Shown here: positions 63,530-64,000 of the stretch, piece after piece | Layout: every line of letters starts with the position of its first letter | Numbering within the stretch: the first letter of the stretch is position 1 | The notes under the pieces: generated by a model | Seen by the model: the letters and a program-made list of their open reading frames with translations, nothing else | The model's database searches: none | What the model was told of the DNA's origin: nothing | Translations under genes and position numbers: made by a program | Origin: Plectosphaerella cucumerina | Lineage: Eukaryota; Ascomycota; Sordariomycetes; Glomerellales; Plectosphaerellaceae | Direction: 5' to 3' | DNA: 64,000 bases | Assembly: GCA_020746995.1 (NCBI GenBank) | Contig: JAGPXD010000003.1 | Span: 5,518,001 to 5,582,000, forward strand

Positions 63530-64000
63530 CTACCATCCAAACTTCTCGACCTCGATATTAACGCGAACTCCACCGGCCTTTCTCCGAGCAGCCGTGTTCC
63601 TGACCTGCCGGTTGAGGCCGTCCGGCCCGGATACCATGACGGCAACTTCCCGCGCGTTTCTTCCAGCATCATCCAGCCAGTCGCCGACGACGGCGTCTAC
63701 GTCTGGGCGTCCTGCAACAGCTGTGGCAGGAGGAATCACCAGGTCCAAACCAGCTGCAACGAGGTCATCCAGCAAGTGGCTCGGCACCCAGTGGCGGTGC
63801 TCGTCCGAGTGCATGATCCAGAGGAGGTGCACGCGCTTGGCGGGTGTCGCCGAGGCGGCAGAGGCGGCACGATCCATGAGGAGCGCCCAGGCCGCGGGGA
63901 AGACGACAGCGATTCCCGACCCCCCGGCGACCAGGATGACCTCATCTGCCGCGTGCAGGGTGTCGAGGGCCTGGGACGACCCGTAGGGGCCCTCGACCCG
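63530..64000 (-). CDS. Ferric-reductase-like flavocytochrome, C-terminal part, cut by right window edge
   Basis: The frame enters from the right edge and ends at 63530; 156 residues are visible. They begin RVEGPYGSSQALDTLHAADEVILVAGGSGIAVVFPAAW, the start of the NADPH-binding domain of ferric reductase/NADPH-oxidase family proteins, and end VAVMVSGPDGLNRQVRN...VNIEVEKFGW, the usual C-terminal pattern. The full protein should have transmembrane haem-binding helices and an FAD domain to the right of the window. Such enzymes reduce Fe(III) or Cu(II) chelates at the plasma membrane for metal uptake. Confidence 0.88.
   Translation of the reverse strand, partial: RVEGPYGSSQALDTLHAADEVILVAGGSGIAVVFPAAWALLMDRAASAASATPAKRVHLLWIMHSDEHRHWVPSHLLDDLVAAGLDLVIPPATAVAGRPDVDAVVGDWLDDAGRNAREVAVMVSGPDGLNRQVRNTAARRKAGGVRVNIEVEKFGW

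Noticed and set aside
1..64000. Transposons, CRISPR arrays, RIP-mutated islands, rRNA
   Set aside because: I looked for transposase or reverse transcriptase motifs, terminal repeats, regularly spaced repeats and AT-rich stretches, and saw none that could be supported.

Overview
The window is nuclear DNA of a filamentous ascomycete (Pezizomycotina), most likely a plant-associated Sordariomycete. Genes are widely spaced and mostly monocistronic. Coding sequence is GC-rich with C-ending codons. Most introns are 49-90 nt long, have GTRNGT-type donors and CTGAC/CTAAC branch points, and often fall inside recognisable domains. I see no operons, CRISPR, rRNA, complete transposons or AT-rich RIP-type islands. 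Exon structures were built by hand from splice consensus, reading frame and domain continuity.

Layout. 1-5.5 kb: an ABC-C type exporter (cut by the left edge) divergent from a Zn2Cys6 regulator. 5.7-9.5 kb: two head-to-head S10 serine carboxypeptidase-like genes. 10.3-12.7 kb: an OPT-superfamily transporter. 13.1-20.1 kb: an intracellular GH1 beta-glucosidase, an MFS sugar permease and a Zn2Cys6 regulator, all on the plus strand. 20.7-25.2 kb: an Mpv17/PMP22 protein and a large AAA ATPase whose N-terminus imitates the histone H3 tail. 25.4-34.3 kb: a secreted alpha/beta hydrolase, a GH31 alpha-glucosidase, and an unknown protein followed by a broken duplicate of its 3' end. 34.6-37.4 kb: a repeat-rich Ser/Thr wall-type protein. 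39.3-41.5 kb: a Mn superoxide dismutase without presequence and an unknown gene. 43.0-51.0 kb: an AA9 LPMO, a GH27 alpha-galactosidase, a type-B carboxylesterase and a GH64 beta-1,3-glucanase. 51.3-54.1 kb: a small two-helix membrane protein, tRNA-Gly(GCC), a small PPxY membrane protein and a GST. 54.6-60.5 kb: a secreted intradiol dioxygenase, a third Zn2Cys6 regulator, an unknown protein and a SnoaL-like protein. 61.5-64.0 kb: a PL1 pectate lyase and the 3' end of a ferric-reductase-like gene.

Taken together the window is a nutrient-acquisition region. Secreted enzymes attack cellulose, pectin, alpha-glucans, galactosides, beta-1,3-glucan, esters, peptides and aromatics. Peptide and sugar carriers import the products, and an intracellular beta-glucosidase could finish the disaccharides. 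Three zinc-cluster regulators are interspersed; two sit next to a transporter and are plausible local regulators.

The most unusual signal is the AAA ATPase beginning M-ARTKQ..ARK..GG, followed by an acidic stretch. Other points of interest are the S10 pair with an altered substrate-binding motif, an AA9 enzyme with an arginine-rich tail, a GC-AG intron inside a zinc cluster, a broken 3' tandem duplication, and a PPxY membrane microprotein.
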